Part shown: piece after piece, positions 11,947-24,800 of the stretch
Layout: each line of letters opens with the position of its first letter
Numbering within the stretch: position 1 is the first letter of the stretch
Translations under genes and position numbers: made by a program
Assembly (NCBI GenBank): GCA_963920765.1
Contig: OY987244.1
Span: 7,194,501-7,258,500, forward strand
Source: Ulota crispa
Taxonomy: Eukaryota; Streptophyta; Bryopsida; Orthotrichales; Orthotrichaceae
Direction: 5' to 3'
Length of the DNA stretch: 64,000 nucleotides
The notes under the pieces: generated by a model
Seen by the model: only the letters and a program-made list of their open reading frames with translations
The model's database searches: none
Told to the model about the DNA's origin: nothing

Positions 11947-12021
11947 CCCGCGGGAACTGGAAAGTGTTCAAAAGGAGTTCCAAACGAGGCGTTCCGTGAT
12001 TTCCGAGGTGAATGACCTACT

Positions 12022-12589
12022 GTACAGTACCCGGACAATTTTTTTTTTTTTTTTTTTTTTTTCTTCCGGAAGGGCCAAATTTTGTAAAACAAATATTTTT
12101 GTGTTTTTGACTAGTTTTTGGCAAAGTAAGTTTATCATTGTTGTGCTCAGAGGTATAAATGTAACCATAATGTATGAATTGAATAGCAAAATCTAATTAT
12201 CATAAAGAATGGTTTTTTTACAAAATTAGGACATGAACTCCCCAACATTAATAATACGTTAAGAGAATTTGAAATATTTTGGAGATGTTTGTTAGGAAAA
12301 TGATGTGCATATGGATGTTACCTACATATTCATGCTATCAAACCTCAAAAATTCATCACCAATGTTTTTCAATTAATTATCATGCAAAAGCATGATTCAT
12401 ATACAAAATAATTCATCAAATATTGAGTTTTAGTTTTTTGGAATTCAATTTTGCTGTACTTGATTGGTTTGCTAGTAAGAATTAAGTATTAATGGTGCAA
12501 AATAAGAAGAGGCCTTTTGTATTCTACAATATGCTAATTTTTGTGAATGTTAAAATAGTACGGCAAAAAATATTGTCCGGGTACTGTAC
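12022..12589. mobile_element. TIR element with GTACAGTACCCGGACAAT ends
   Basis: The left end GTACAGTACCCGGACAAT (12022) followed by a T run is mirrored by ATTGTCCGGGTACTGTAC ending at 12589. The 568 bp between is AT-rich with no ORF of substance. It lies about 460 bp upstream of the ELF4-like ATG and abuts a family B MITE on its other side. No target duplication was resolved. Confidence 0.75.
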
Positions 12590-12892
12590 ACCAAATAGTG
12601 CATTTCGGTTGCCTCAACATTTAGGTTGCCTTACCTTGGAAAGTTACCTCATGACCCACCACTTGTCCACTTGGAAGTGCATGCAACTCTTTGTATATTT
12701 AGATTTTACTTGGTTTACAACTTGGATATGGCTAGTTTGTCTTTCTACAACTTTGTAGTAGTTGTCAAGTCTTTTAAATTTTATTTATTACTATAATTAT
12801 TGCTGAGAATTATTGTAGCAATAGTAAATATTTAAATAGTGTGGAATGTCAAGAAATTAGTATGAGGCAACCTAAATGCACTATTTGGTGTA
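12588..12892. mobile_element. MITE family B, copy 1 (ACCAAATAGTGCATTT termini)
   Basis: Starts ACACCAAATAGTGCATTTCG and ends CCTAAATGCACTATTTGGTGTA. The internal landmarks AAGTTACCTCATGACCCACC and CTTGGAAGTGCATGCAACTC recur in all family B copies. About 305 bp, non-coding. Confidence 0.85.
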
Positions 12893-15800
12893 GGTTAAGA
12901 GCAAATTTGGCATAAAATAATTTTTCTAAATTTAACCAAATGATTTCATATGTTACTAGTATACAACCCATCATATCGACAGGATTATGCCCCCACTTCT
13001 TATCCCCGTGCCCCCTATCCCCATGCACTCTTTTGGCCTAGAGAAAATTGTGGTGCAAGTGCCAATGACCTGTTGTTAACGTCTAGTGAAGCCTTAGGGG
13101 ATTTTACTTTATCCCACTTATAACTTTCTAATCCTAGTCATGCCAACTCTATCCCAATCATGCTTGACTCTAATTGACTGAATGGTATTCTGTTATATAT
13201 ATATAGATTCTCCAAAAATACCCAATGTAAAAAAATCAAAAAATCAAAATGCCAAACATTATAAAGGTTATTAAATTAAACTTAGCTAATTTTGGAAAGT
13301 CTAGGCTTATTTTAGAAGGGCTTAATCTATTTTGAACTATGTACCAAGGGCTAATTGCCAAGTATTAATAGTTCTTTTTTTAAATGCCAAATTTTTAAGA
13401 AATTAGAAATTCTAATGTCAAATCACATTTTTTTGGAAAAATATATGATTCGATAGTTGGCTGTCAAATTTGCTCTCAAACTTAGGGTTTGAAAAAAAAT
13501 TTGAGATTTTTAATAAATTTCCTTCAATTCCTGTGTTGAATCGTTTTATCAAGGAGCTCTATAGGTTATTTTCTCTATTTCATACTATAAGAAAAAAAAT
13601 TTAAGATTTTTGACTAGTTTTTAGCCAAAGTTTATAAATTCCAAACAATTTTTTCTCATTTTGATTGGCTAGCATTGAACTAGCGGTCAGTTCTTCCTAG
13701 ACCTTGCTCTGCCTACAATATTGTAGAATACAAAAAAAATACAAAAAAAATGAAGTTTGTTATGAAGTGCAAAAGAAGAAGATTAACCCTTAACCCCTGA
13801 GCGCCCTAGGGGCGATAATATTGCCCCTCAAAATTAAACTTTTATCATAATTGGGTCCAAATCAAAACTATGTTGCCTAGAAAACTGCACTTGGTTAAGG
13901 GTATGGTACTACTCTCATGCCGCAAAGTGGGCAATAGGAGTTTCACCACTGGTATAAGCACGGATTGTGCAAGTCAAGTATGACAATAATACCCTAAGAC
14001 TTCATTTCATGCAGTTTAGGGTTTAGGTGCAAGGATAAAGACCATCGCCTATGGCTAGTTCCTTACGGTCATGGATGTTTTGGCATAATTGCCTTAGACT
14101 GGAGAAGGGTTTTGCAGTTGTACCACCAAGAGCCGTGCCCTTGTGGAGGTGAAAGCCGTGCCAGGACCTTGTCTCTTGTCCACCATGCCTTGTGAGCCTT
14201 GCAACTTTGGGCCTCTAAAAAGCACCTTCCATATGTCAGAACATCACCAAATTTGGCACCAAGCAAGATACTTGTAAATTGCACCCTCCCCACCTAAATT
14301 TCATCAAAAAGAGCCTCCTATAAGGCATGTATTTTTGCATCCATAGCCATGGACCCCCCCAAAATTAGCCGGTTGCTACATAGTGAACTTTATTGTGACT
14401 ACTATAATCCCTAAAATGGTGTGGTCAAAAGTTTTGCTAATTTCTAATTGTGAACATCAAGCACCCTTTTTACTATTTCAGTAGTGAATTTTCCCAAATC
14501 TAAGTTCCTAGCTCAAGACGTACAATGTTTTCAAGCATGGTCCCTCTTGGCCTCATTTCCTTCATTCAATTGCAGGCATTTAGGGGTTAAAGGACAGACC
14601 TACTACCATGGATTTTCTATGGAATTACAATCACCTTCTAGAATTTATCTTGGCATTGTAAGTAGAATGAAAATTCAATGTTATAATTTTAGTAAAAGTA
14701 GGTACATGTATACCGCATGTAAAAAACAATTCATAGCTTTTGGTGAATATTTAAAATTATAGTAATTTTTTGAAATGAATGCTAAAGAAATTCATATTAA
14801 CTACAAAATGTATTCAATTACCTCAAACATTTTATTCTGGATTTAAATCACAATGAAGATCATCACGCTCAAAATTTTCTTACCATGTTAGTAAAATTAG
14901 AAAAATAACCATTCCATGGTAGCATGTATTCAACTTGTGGTAGTAATAAGAAATACAAATTTTTTTAAAATCTCCATGTTTAAAAAAAACTAGATTTGGT
15001 AAACTTTTTTGCAGCTAGTTACGCAAAAACTCAAAATACATCATCTCAATGACTCACACTAAATTTTGGTAAAAAGACCCTCAATTTTTAAAATACACTA
15101 CATGGTGGTGCATCTTTATTACTCAATTGGCAAGTGGGACCCTTTTGTGAACGTTGTGCATGCAAAAGCTATCCATATGGATACACTCAACTCCATTATG
15201 TATATATTCCTACAAAATCTTGGATGAAAAACAATGTTATTCCACTACCCATAAGAATATCTAGTTTTCCAAAAGTCACAAAATGTCCTCAACAACGTTT
15301 AAGGGTTAACTTTGATGTGCAAGACCTTTGTGAATGAAGTGCTTGTTGGGAACGGCTCATTATTGAAGCCTTACAGACTTGAATGGTAAATTCATCTTTG
15401 GTGTTTTCATTAGGAAGTAGGCCTTATAAAAAATGAGCATGTTATTTCCTCTAAAAATTCTCAAGTCATCATGTGGAGTGGTAAGGTCATTCAACCCCAC
15501 CATAGTTAGGTGCACGCTGGAGGTATTTGAAGTGAAAATTATTCTTTTGTAGGGCATTCTAATTTTGGGCAGCTCTAATGTGGAGAGGTTTTTTCCCAAT
15601 AAATTCACTTTGTTGCTTGAGTCATTTTAGGTTGATTTTTTCAATAGAGTTGGTCATATGTTTAAATAATTCATAAAATTTTGAATTGGGGAACATATAC
15701 AAAAAATTTAGTATAGGAAATTAGTCTCAAGAGAATTCTTATACAAAGTTGTATTTTCAACAATGTTTGGTTTTAACATAGAATAATCTTTTCAATATGT

Positions 15801-17835
15801 GAAGTGTGGAGCTTTAGATTATCTTTGAATTATAGCTAGTTTTATAAGAAAGGAAAAAAAAAGGAAATTGGCCCAAAATTATGACTTTGACAAGCTTCAT
15901 CAACATAGAGCCACATCCACCTAAGGTGAAGAGAAGGACAATAAGCAAAAATGGTTGCCTTCCTAGAATGAGGTTGTGTCTAAGGTTTGACAAGGATTTA
16001 GCTTTACCCCTCAACCTATGGGTAAGAACCCAATAATTCAATTGCAATGTAAATAAATATGCCCTTCCTACCTTGCAAGCAAGCAAATTTACATATTCCA
16101 TTATAACTTTTTTCTACAAATAAAAATGGTTTAAAAATTGTTGCATTGAAAAGGTACTTATTGGACACACATCCTTTGAAATTTTTGTGGAAATGTATTC
16201 ATTATTCTATAACTAGTAGCTTGCCCAACACTGCTATGTTGCCAAAAAACATTGTTTGGTCCTTTAGGGGTTAAAGTAAGAAAGGAATTTTTTACTCTAT
16301 TTTCTATTTCCCCAATATAGTAGCCACTTAGCCTCACAAACCAATGACACATTTCCACTTTAATCCTATTTCTTTGGATTTCTTTTAAGGTGGTAAATTT
16401 CTCAAAGTAAAATTCAAGAATCCTAAAAGCTTTAAAATGTGAACATACACCAAATCTATTTCAATAAAACCAAATTTTAATTCACCATAGATAGATTCAA
16501 ACTCTAAAGCTCTTCATTAAATTCTTCAATAATTCTACAAAGTTTTTATTTAGTTGAAGCCCATATTATAATTGTGCAGTTTTGTCTTTTATTTAATGAC
16601 AAGGGGTGAGCCTTAGCAAAAGTGATTCCAATCATCCAAAATTTTCTCAAAACCTAAACCCTCCTCCTCATTTTTCAAAATAGTTAGAAGAAGAAATCCT
16701 TAATGATGTAGTTAGCTATCCCAAATTTTAAGCATATATTTTAAAACCTAGTTTTTCAATCCTCCATCAAAATTCCCAATGTAGACACCCCTAATATTTG
16801 AGATAGTACATAATTGTTTTAATAAAAAATATATTGAATTTACCCAATCAATGTGACCTACTATATTAGTGCACACCACAAATTCACTTAGAGTATCTTA
16901 TACCACCCTCTAAATGCCCCTCCCTAATTTTTGGATGATAAGCAATCAATTTAAGTATGTGTCAACCTCTACCTTTACTTTCCCCTCTCAAATGAGCCAT
17001 ATTTGAAAAGGTCACTAAACCCTCTACAAGCTATATCTTCTCTTGGAATTAGCAAGTCATCATAATAAATGATAGCTTACTTATGGCTTTTGGAAGTTCC
17101 ATGACTTGTGATTGATTTGAAGTATATTTAAGGTAATCGCACCCATAAGCGTGGAAACAAGGGTTTCCGGGTACATGAACTGATCCAACAACTTAATTTT
17201 TTTTATCTTGAGGTTAGCAAATGGGAATGAAAAATACTAGCATCAGATTAAGAGACTCATTAGCAAGCATTTGGTCACAAAATTTTATACAAACCAATAA
17301 TCACTTTGGTTGCTAAATAGTGGATAGGAGATGCTAAAGAAGCTCCATCACCCATTGGTCCAGACCTGTCAGTCATGGGGCTAAAAAACTTGGAGATGAG
17401 TACCTTCATAGGTCACACCCATGGAGACTCCCGTGATGATGGGTGCCGCGACCTTAGTGAATTGTACTATTGGGGATACAAGTGGCCATCCCATCTTAAC
17501 CCTTGAATGCCCCAACGCCCCAAATCTAACCTCTCCATATTCAATAATTTGTTGTCTTTAATTGTTATAATCTTTTGATCCGTACAATGAAAACTTACCA
17601 AAATTTTCATACATCTGCGGACCCTAAGCCTCATGCAATATCAACGGCTAACTCTACAAGATGCTGTTTTTGAACTTGCGGTGCCAAATTGTTTGCTAGG
17701 AGGTCCAACATGGCATGAATTTGGGGTGGACGCTCAAGGGAGCTTGATAATTGGAGGGTGGCAGGAAATGCTCTTATATAAAATTAGTACAAGTTGGCGT
17801 TATTAGTGTGGGACACAACAATTGAAACATTTTAA
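12893..17835. other. AT-rich intergenic region with single TTAACCCC-type ends
   Basis: No supported gene. Besides the candidate element at 13790-14590, isolated right-type ends occur near 15305 (AAGGGTTAA) and 16274 (TCCTTTAGGGGTTAA), and a left-type end TTAACCCTTGAATGCC at 17496. An E-like end AAGGTAATCGCACCCATAAG lies near 17131. All short frames look like chance. Confidence 0.5.
13790..14590. mobile_element. Candidate TTAA-bounded element, 801 bp
   Basis: Left end TTAACCCCTGAGCGCCC, right end GGCATTTAGGGGTTAA. The inner parts of the two ends differ, so they may come from two elements. The left end closely matches that of 50560-51498. Confidence 0.45.
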
Positions 17836-17837
17836 CT

Positions 17838-18153
17838 ACAGTGAATATTGCATTTAGGTTGCCTTAACAATTAGGTTGCCTTAACAATTAGGTTGCTTTA
17901 CCCTCGTAAGTTACCTCATGCCTCATCACTTGACTACTTGGAGGTGCATGCAACTCTCTAAATATTTGGATTTCACATGGTTTATGACTAGAAGCTATTA
18001 ATTTGTCTTTTCTCAACTTCATTGTTGTTAACATGCCATTTAAAAACTATTTGTTGCAGTAATTTTTTGATGAAATTATTGTAGCAGCAGTAAATATTTA
18101 TAGTGTGAAATGTCAAGAAATTATTGTGAGGCAACCTGAACGCAATATTCAAT
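17838..18153. mobile_element. MITE family B, copy 2
   Basis: Ends GTGAATATTGCATTTAGG and CGCAATATTCAATGTAC form the inverted pair. The left end repeats the TTAACAATTAGGTTGCC unit twice. It abuts copy 3 directly. Confidence 0.8.
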
Positions 18154-18566
18154 GTACACCAAATAGTGCATTTAGGTTGCCTTAACAATTAGGTTGCCTT
18201 ACCATGGAAAGTTACCTCATGACTCATGCTTGGTCACCAACGTTTTTTTTGAGTGACACCTATCCTCCTCACATTGGAAACTTTTTAGAGAGAAGTAACT
18301 ACATTCGCGGAAACCTGTTAGAGCTAGTGAAATTTCGCCAGCAAAAAAAACTCTGTTGGTCACTTGGAGGTACATGAAATTGTTTAAATGCTAAGAATTC
18401 ACTTGGTTTACCATGTGGACCCAGCTAATTTGTCATCTTGCATCTACATTGTTGTTGCCAAGCCCTTTAAAAGTTGCTTATTGCAATAATTATTGTTGAA
18501 AATTAAGTATTTAAATAGTACAAGATGTCGAGAAATTAGTATGGGGCATTGCACTATTTGGCGTAG
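18154..18566. mobile_element. MITE family B, copy 3, interrupted by a hAT-like MITE
   Basis: Starts GTACACCAAATAGTGCATTT and ends GCACTATTTGGCGTA. A 118 bp element at 18238-18355 is inserted in its left half. The right end lies only about 310 bp from the TON2-like ATG, inside the presumed promoter. Confidence 0.8.
18238..18355. mobile_element. 118 bp hAT-like MITE with 8 bp target duplication
   Basis: Flanked by the identical 8-mer TTGGTCAC (18230-18237 and 18356-18363). Ends CAACGTTTTTTTTG and CAAAAAAAACTCTG are imperfect inverted repeats. Uninterrupted family B copies read straight across this point with one copy of the 8-mer region. An 8 bp duplication and a CA-start terminus fit the hAT superfamily. 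Confidence 0.8.
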
Positions 18567-18876
18567 AGAAGCAGGATTCCGTGTAGCACGGCGTTCGTCT
18601 GATTCTACGGAACCAAGTGTTGTCAGACGCCGACCGACAAGGGCAGTTGCGGCATTGCTCTTCGTTCGTACTCCACATTTGTCTCGCCATTAACTTAGGG
18701 TTCACTTCCTTTCCTTAGGGCCCTTCTCGTCGTCGACGCCGGATCTCCCTCAGCCTACGGATCATTCTTCTCCCTCTCTCTTCTACACACCGCCATTGTC
18801 AGCTAAACTCGGTTCCAAGTTTTAGCAGGTTTAGGAAACACTGGAGGACTGCATTTGCTGTTGAAGCTTTTTAGCC

Positions 18877-21800
18877 ATGGAAGCCAGCGAGGGAATGAAG
18901 GAGCCCGTGGAACCGAAGGCGCCTCGCCCGTCGTCAATGCTTTGGGTGGAGCAGCTCCGCAAGTATGTTGGATCGGGCGAAGGGCTCGGCTCCGAGGCTG
19001 CTACAGGTTGGAATTGTATTCCAGAGCAATAGCATTGGTTGTGTGATCAGTGATTCGAGCTTTTCTCTTAAGTGTCCATTGCACCAGGTTTGATCGCGAA
19101 GTGTACATTGATGGCACGGTTACGGATAACAGGTTTTCTAGTTCGATATTGATTTTAACGTCTTTCTTGTTTTTTGAATAGCGTTGTGTTTAGTTATAGC
19201 TTAAGAACAGAGTTTTTTTTAGAATGGAATCCTATAAGAGCACAGTGTAAGGGCGATGAGCTCGGGTTTGAGGCCGCTACAGGTTGGAATTATATCCCAG
19301 AGCAATAACATTAGTTGTGTTCGGTGATTCGAGCTTTCTCTTAACTGTCCATTGCACCAGGTTTGATCGAAGTTTACATTGATGGCACTGTTCTGGATAA
19401 CAGATTTTCTAGTTCGGTAATGATTTTAATGACTTTCTTGTTTTTTTTTAATCGTGTTTACTTGTAGCTTAAGAACAGAGCTTTCAAAAAAACAGAGTCC
19501 TAAGTTAGCACAGTGTAAGGGCAATGATCTCGGGTCTGAGGCTGCAACTGGTTAGAATATTACAGAGCGATGATCATTTCGGAGGGATGTAGCATTGGTT
19601 GTGTATTCAGTGATTCGAGCTTTTCTCTGTCATGTCTATTGCACCAGGTTTGATCGAAGCTTACATTGATGGCACGGTTATGGATAACAGATGTTCTAGT
19701 TCGGTAATAATTTACACGTCTTTCTTGTTTTTTGAATCGCGTTGTGATTACTTAAAGCTTAAGAACAGAGTTGTATTTAATGGAATCCTAAAAGAGCACA
19801 ATTTAAGGGCGATGAGCTCGGGTCTGAGGCTGCAACTAGTTAGAATATTACAGAGCGATGCTCATTTAGGAGGGATGTAGCATTGGTTGTGTTCAGTAGT
19901 TTGAGCTTTTAAGGCATTCTCTTGTATTTCTGTTGTTCTCGGAAAGGAATGCTTCATCGGAGTTTCGTTTGATAGATTTGATGGCAGGGTGACTGGAAAA
20001 ACGGAGTACAGCCGTTTCAGTCGTTCTTGTTCAGTATTAATTTGAGCTTTTCCTCCCGTTTTTTAATCTTTGTATGTGTAGGTATATATGTGAAGAATTG
20101 ATTCCGTAAAAACAGAAGCTTGAATAAAACAATCTATGACAGTTACGCAAGCAATTAGAAATGGAATAAATCGGACGATAACCGTGTTTGATAGAGAGCT
20201 GTGGCGGGGGAATATGTCTTCAGACAGATCCTTAATGATTTAGTTACGCCGAGCTTTTGACAGATATTCGCATTTTCTGGAAAATGACTTCCTGTCCTCT
20301 CTGTTTTTTGTTGTGGTAGAGATGGAGACGAAGAAAATTCTGCTCGAAGCCTACAAAGAACGTCAGCGGAAAGCAGCTGCTGCAGGGGCAATTCCTAGTT
20401 TCTACAGAAAGGCATTTTCTCTATCTTTTTCTTTTACTTTGAAATCATGCGGTGTCAGAATTGGTTGGCTTCCAGGTTGAATGTACTTTTGAAATTATTT
20501 CCTGCGACAGCATGTTTTTACAGTGAATTGAAATGTAACTCATTGATTTGTTGTTTGGGCGATCTACAGAAGCCATCAGAGAATTCTGCTGGTACGAAGG
20601 TGCAACGTCTTGCGAAGTTCCGTTTTTTAAAGGTGTGATCAAGTTTCCATGTATATTTTTTCTGATGTAAGTGGAGAAGAAGTGGAACCCGTTGCTGTAG
20701 TAGAGCGAATGTCTTAATGTCGCAGGTGATGCTTGTAACGAGGTAGTAATGCTTGCGATTTTATGATTAATTTTATACGCAGAGCCTCTAATGCAGAGCC
20801 TTGATGGAGACACGACGGTAGTCGTAATCTTTTCGTTGGTTGTTGTCTACATTGTGAATTAGCCGTTTGTATTTGTGGAATTGCAGAAACAAGCGGAGGT
20901 CCTCTTGAACGCTGAGGATCTGGATACCATGTGGGTCTTGCTGCGTGAAAATTGCAGCATTGACGAGGGTTGTGGTACAGAGAAGGTCAGAATTACCTCA
21001 GTTTCCTTTTGACTGTTTCGTTGAAATTGTTCCCTGTTCGGTAAGTGTATTATTGTTTGATGTTAGACGGGTTTTATATCACAAATAAGGTCTTGGTTGA
21101 GACTTCTTTGTGCGTTCTAACAATAAATGTGATGTGCAGATGAATTATGAAGACTTCTGTCACATTGCAACTCTCTGCACAGAGCAGATTGGACCGAAGT
21201 GCAGGAAATTCTTCTCTGCTTGTAATTTCTTGAAGTTTGAGAAGGACGATTTCGGACGGATTGCGATCCTTCCGTTCTATCTCTATGTCATGCGTACAGT
21301 AAGTTCGTAACGATTTTACTCGTCTATCTCATTATGTTGAAATGTTATTGGAGATATATCTTACGCCTATATGCATGCAAGAAGATTGCATGCTATATGT
21401 GTATTCCTCTTTCGATGTTGTTTTTTGTTTCTTAAACATAAACCTAAGGTGCGACACTTATACGATGTTCACTTCGCGTTCCCGTGATAGTTTCCATGCT
21501 CCCTGATAATTACTGAATTTTATTGATAGCTCTATATTCCCTTAATTGTTTCACTTTCTTCCTAATGGGCAGGATTTACCTTGAAAGAGACTATAGAATA
21601 ACGTAATCTTATCATTAAAGTATTTATTCTTCTTACCTAAGAAATGAGCTTATCAACCGTATATTTCACATCTTCTTAGGTGCATTATTTTCTTCCTTGT
21701 GCAGGTTTCGTTAACACAAGCCCGAATTGATATGAGTGAATTGGACGAGGATGGTGATGGTTTTCTTCAGCCTCAGGTCACTCACACTGCTACCCGTTAT

Positions 21801-24800
21801 TGTAAAGTAATATTCATGTAGATGTTCCCTGAAATCTGTCTGCAGCTATGTGTGATGACCGTTTGTTATTTTGAAGTAGCATATATGATGAGTGGAAACA
21901 GAAGGAGTTGACTATAATCCTGTGTGCAAACGTTTGCTTTTTACTGTTCTTGTATGCTTTGAAGCTTGCTCCAGTCATAGCATGTAGTCTTGTTGACCTA
22001 TGTTTGACTGGGCTTCCTTCACCTGGACCGAAAATTAGTAGCAGGTAGCTTGCAGTTGTGAGCCAGAGTTATTGCTCACTTTATTTTGTCAAGGGTTCGG
22101 CAAGGAGGATATATCATTATTGACCTGTGTGCTGAGTCCAAAAGAAAATGATACTGTACTTCTTCTTGAAATTATGGTTGGAGTTGACAAGAAACTGCCA
22201 TTAAGTTGAGCTAATTTGGCACATAGAATAAGTATGTTTTCATTTGAGAATCTTTAAACTAAATTGTGCCAGTGGTTAGTGATCGTTGCCGTCTCAATTT
22301 TGGAGATTCTAGGAAATGGAGGCTTATATACGAGGGCTTATTCCAAATCTGGCTCAACTACGCAACATTCCTCCTCCTTTTCTGTCCATGTATAGTAGAA
22401 TTGCTGCTCGAAAGTTCTACTTCTTCTGTGATCCATTGCGGCGAGGTTTTTTCTCTTCCACTAGCTGACTCTCTCCCTTCGTGAATTTGGAACTTATGAT
22501 GGAATGATTAGCAATGCGTCTTGTTGCATACTTGGTGGAACCTGGTTTGGCAATTACTTTGATGAACTGTCTTAGACGTTCTCGTACTTTGGCTTCTCGT
22601 GTAGACATTTTTTAGGAATCGTAAGTATTCAGGAAGTTGCACTGTGCAGGTAAATTATGCATCAAGAAGGTCTTGCTGAGCAATTGTCTAGCAGAGCTCA
22701 TGGAACTTCACCAGGTATTGCTTCTTTATGAGCTTAGTCTCATTAAAGCTTTTATGTTCATAACATCCGCACCTTACACCCAAAAGTTCTTTTTGGCATG
22801 TTTTTATTGAACTAATGGTGGGTGCATTGTGTTTGCACCCGTTTGCTGATGTTACTTCATTTGGGTAGAGTTTGTTTCTTTGTTCCCGAATAACCTGGTT
22901 AGACTTTATTTGTTAGTGGCAGTAATTCGTTTGGATTATAGTTCTTATTTCTGCGCTTATTGTGCAAGATATTTCAACTCAAAAAATAGACACGTTCTGT
23001 GATAGTCTTTGAGATTGTTTAGGTGGTCCTCACAGTGTGAATGGTGGAAATGTTTTAGGAAACAGAGGAGGAAGGCGGGGAACCTGAACCTGCTGATAAT
23101 TGGTTTTCTCTTAACAGTGCCCAACGCATATGTGGTATGCACTTTACTCCTTTGTTTTTATGAAACTATTGTGGTAGTCTAGAAAAGGGTAGTTTCTTTA
23201 AGAGAATGATTGTATTCACTTGGTTGTGTTAAGCCTATGTTTGTAACTCTGCGTATATGCTGTCTATTGACTTCGTGCAAATCATTCCCGATTGCTTTGT
23301 TATTTTGGCGGGCTTCTCTGTTGTTGATTCATTTGCGACAGATACATTTCTGGGGTTGGATAAGGACATGAATGGCACCTTAAGTAAGGAGGAACTGCAA
23401 GCATACGCTGACGGCATCTTGACCGAAATCTTCATTGAACGGGGTATATTTCCTCTTTGCGAATCCTCTATAGCTCGTCTGTTTTCTTGGAATGCTATCC
23501 TAAATGTTGCTGCAATAGATGTTGCTGAATAATTAAGTCATGTCGTACATCAGATTGCCGCACCATAACACACTCCAGGTTGAACTAACCTACCTGATAT
23601 CAGATTGCTTCCAAAACCGATGCACCAATTACCAGTAACTAGAGGCTCATGCTTAGAGTGTTCCTTTTACTTCGAGGGTTGTAATTTTTGCAGTGGCATA
23701 TCCATTTTCATTCAGATGCACTGTAGAGATAACAGGTCCAGTTATTTTATTTGCAATTTTGCAGTATTTGATGAGCACGTGAGAAGGGGTGGTCGAGGCA
23801 GCGGGGGCAAAGCTCGGGAAATGGACTTTGAAAGTTTTTTAGATTTCGTCTTGGCTCTGGAGAACAGAGAGACTCCTGAAGGTTTGACATATTTGTTCAA
23901 GTGCTTGGATCTTCAGAACCGGGGCTTTCTAACAACAGTCGACGTTCACACTCTTTTCAGGTCTGTGCTCTCTAACTAACCCAGTTTACATGTAAATAGG
24001 TCTTGTAAAGCACTTCACGCCTTATATAATTTTATTATCTTGGTGGCATCAGCTGGACTGTAGGAGTGTGCATATGGAAGAAAAGAAGAGTGGCAACCTT
24101 CGAGTTGTGTTGGCTACTCGATACTCTCTTCCTACAAAATTTTAGCCACTGGGAACTTCCTGCCTGCATTCCTTGAGTTTAGGATTGCAAGCCTCACTCT
24201 TTCCAGACATTTAAAAAAATCAAACCTAGATGTTCAATTTGGGGTCGTGTAATTAAAAAAAATCCTTTCGGAGCTTCGTCAGTCAGTTTCCCCTAATTTC
24301 AGAACTTCCGTAAGCAACCCTTTGCACAAAAACGTCCCAAATTATGATAGCCAAATGTCTAGCAGTCCTGAAACCTTTTTGGTACAAAATTAAAGTTTTA
24401 CGAATCTTTAGGCCTGACACCTTTAAAACTGCACATTAAGTAAATTTGTCTTTGAAAACCCTATTTTCTTTGGGAGATTTTCTAGTCCCAACAAGTGTTT
24501 TTTCATAGAGTTCAGAATTAAACATTGATAGGAGATAGGTGAACACACCATATTTGTGGAGTTTGGCCCTTGACCCGTAGAGCTTGCAAAAACGATAAAA
24601 TGCTCAACATTTAGTTTTTTAGAAGCACACGCTAGACTTGATAAACTTCATTTTTTTGTTGAGCTTCATAGTACTGTAATATATATTTCATCTTCAACGC
24701 CAAGATTTGGTCTTGACAAACAAGCATCCACATGGTGCGATCCTTGGTCCTGTAAGAAGGATAAGAACTGCAGCTGGTTACAATAAACGTCTTAATCTGT

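Noticed and set aside
11633-11983. Minus-strand 116-codon frame just upstream of the ELF4-like gene
   Set aside because: Lies where the leader and promoter should be and shows no family features. Overlapping frames are open in several phases because the DNA is GC-richer.
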